Assembly: GCA_040905845.1 (NCBI GenBank) | Contig: JBBDQV010000002.1 | Location: 1-13,536, forward strand | Reading direction: 5' to 3' | DNA: 13,536 nucleotides | From: VGDP01 sp040905845 | GTDB lineage: Bacteria; Pseudomonadota; Alphaproteobacteria; SP197 | Shown: piece after piece, positions 12,658-13,536 of the stretch | Position numbering within the stretch: position 1 is the stretch's first letter | How the letters are laid out: each line of letters starts with the position of its first letter | Program-made: the position numbers and the translations under genes | Notes under the pieces: model-generated | Databases searched by the model: none | Seen by the model: the letters and a program-made list of their open reading frames with translations, nothing else | Told to the model about the DNA's origin: nothing

Positions 12658-13536
12658 GCTCGAGCACGTAGCGGCCGGGGGCGTCGGTGAGCGGCGGGTA
12701 GCCGGCCTTGGCCGCGTCGAAGGCCGGCGGGCGTACGCGGCGGCGCGCGGGTCCGGCGAGCCAGGCCTGCCAGGCCGGCCACCACGAACCCTCGACGACC
12801 GGCGTCTCGGCGAGCCAGCGGTCGGGGTCGATATAGGGTTCGTCGGCGCCCCTGGTGGCGACCCGATAGGTCCTCCCTGGATGCCCGGGCTCGGAGACGA
12901 TGCCGGCGTTGTGCCCGCCGCTGGTCAAGGCGAACGTCACCGCCGTGTCGGACAGCAGGTGGATCTTGAACACCGAGCGCCACGGGGAGACGTGGTCCTT
13001 GAGCGTGCCGACCGCGAAAATGGGCACCCTGATGTCGCCGAGCGCGACCGGTCGGTCCTCGACGAGGGTGCGCCCCTGGGCGAGATCGTTGCCGAGGAAC
13101 AGGCCGCGCAGGTATTCCGCGTGCATGCGGTAGGGCATGCGGGTCGAATCGGCGTTCCACGCCATGAGCGCGTTGAGCGGCCGGCGCCGGCCCAGCAGGT
13201 AGTCGCCGACCGCGCGCGACCACACCAGGTCGGCCGAGCGCAGGAGCTGGAACGCCCCGGCCATCTGGCGCGCGTCGAGGAACCCCTGGTCCCACATGAC
13301 GTTGTCGAGAAACGCCACGTCGCTCTCGCGCAGGAACAGCGTGAGCTCGCCCGCCTCGGTGAAGTCGGTCTGCGCCGCGAGCAGGGTGAGCGAGGCCAGA
13401 CGATCATCGCCGTCGCGCGCCATGGCGGCGGCCGCGATCGCGGCGAGCGTGCCGCCCAGGCAATAGCCGACCAGGTCGATCCTGCGTTTGGGCACCACGG
13501 CGCCGACCGCGTCGAGCGCGGCCATGACGCCCAGCC
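12653..13536 (-). CDS. phaC: Polyhydroxyalkanoate synthase PhaC, C-terminal half (5' end outside window)
   Basis: The frame is open to the right edge, so the start is not visible; about 293 residues of an expected ~580 are present. The catalytic nucleophile box GYCLGGT has its cysteine at nucleotides 13460-13462. The catalytic aspartate lies in AVGTLKDHVSPW and the histidine in SGGHNAGIV, in the order and spacing of the alpha/beta-hydrolase catalytic domain of PHA synthases. The tail ends APGRYVLER, a normal PhaC ending. It polymerises (R)-3-hydroxyacyl-CoA into storage polyester at the granule surface. The class I/II distinction cannot be made securely without the N-terminus; class I is suggested by sequence style. 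Its stop abuts the pyruvate kinase remnant. Confidence 0.93.
   Translation of the reverse strand, partial: LGVMAALDAVGAVVPKRRIDLVGYCLGGTLAAIAAAAMARDGDDRLASLTLLAAQTDFTEAGELTLFLRESDVAFLDNVMWDQGFLDARQMAGAFQLLRSADLVWSRAVGDYLLGRRRPLNALMAWNADSTRMPYRMHAEYLRGLFLGNDLAQGRTLVEDRPVALGDIRVPIFAVGTLKDHVSPWRSVFKIHLLSDTAVTFALTSGGHNAGIVSEPGHPGRTYRVATRGADEPYIDPDRWLAETPVVEGSWWPAWQAWLAGPARRRVRPPAFDAAKAGYPPLTDAPGRYVLER

Noticed and set aside
12639..13295. A 218-codon minus-strand frame overlapping phaC
   Set aside because: It is an arginine/proline-rich frame shift of phaC, which has the full catalytic Cys-Asp-His set in its own frame.

Overview
The window is GC-rich (about 70% or more in the glc genes), with glycolate-oxidase (glc) genes, a class-I-type polyhydroxyalkanoate synthase and a pyruvate kinase remnant. 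This suggests an alphaproteobacterium, possibly Rhodospirillales. That placement is an inference from gene content and style, with no marker gene to confirm it. A 10-base run of N at 12499-12508 shows the sequence is a scaffold from a draft or metagenome assembly.

Layout, left to right: glcD (5-1492, +); a short intergenic stretch with a palindrome; an 11-repeat CRISPR array (1624-2319); a gene on the minus strand (2330-4177) for a compact 615-residue Cas12/TnpB-type RuvC nuclease; glcE (4362-5576, +) and glcF (from 5581, +), the latter running in frame without a stop into a secreted TPR protein (6883-7434); a complete type I restriction-modification operon hsdR-hsdM-hsdS (7490-12471, +); the N gap and a strong hairpin; then, on the minus strand, the 3' half of phaC (runs off the right edge) followed by only the last ~33 codons of a pyruvate kinase gene.

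The most interesting part is the 2.6 kb CRISPR-plus-effector cassette. It has a single compact effector with an apparently intact RuvC triad (D312, E396, D490) and a four-cysteine zinc-binding motif. It lies 4 bases short of touching the array's flanking sequence (stop at 2330, last repeat ends at 2319), and no cas1, cas2, cas4 or other cas gene is visible. This fits a minimal type V-U-like system. I cannot assign it to a named Cas12 subtype by eye, and it lacks the degraded RuvC-I motif I remember from the Cas12m reference. The cassette sits between glcD and glcEF, which are usually adjacent, and is clearly lower in GC than its flanks. Together with the hsdRMS operon it makes this a defence-rich accessory area laid over housekeeping genes.

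The glc proteins together would form the membrane-associated glycolate dehydrogenase (glycolate to glyoxylate): GlcD and GlcE are FAD-binding subunits and GlcF carries two [4Fe-4S] clusters. HsdR, HsdM and HsdS would assemble into a restriction-modification enzyme. PhaC would polymerise hydroxyacyl-CoA into storage polyester.
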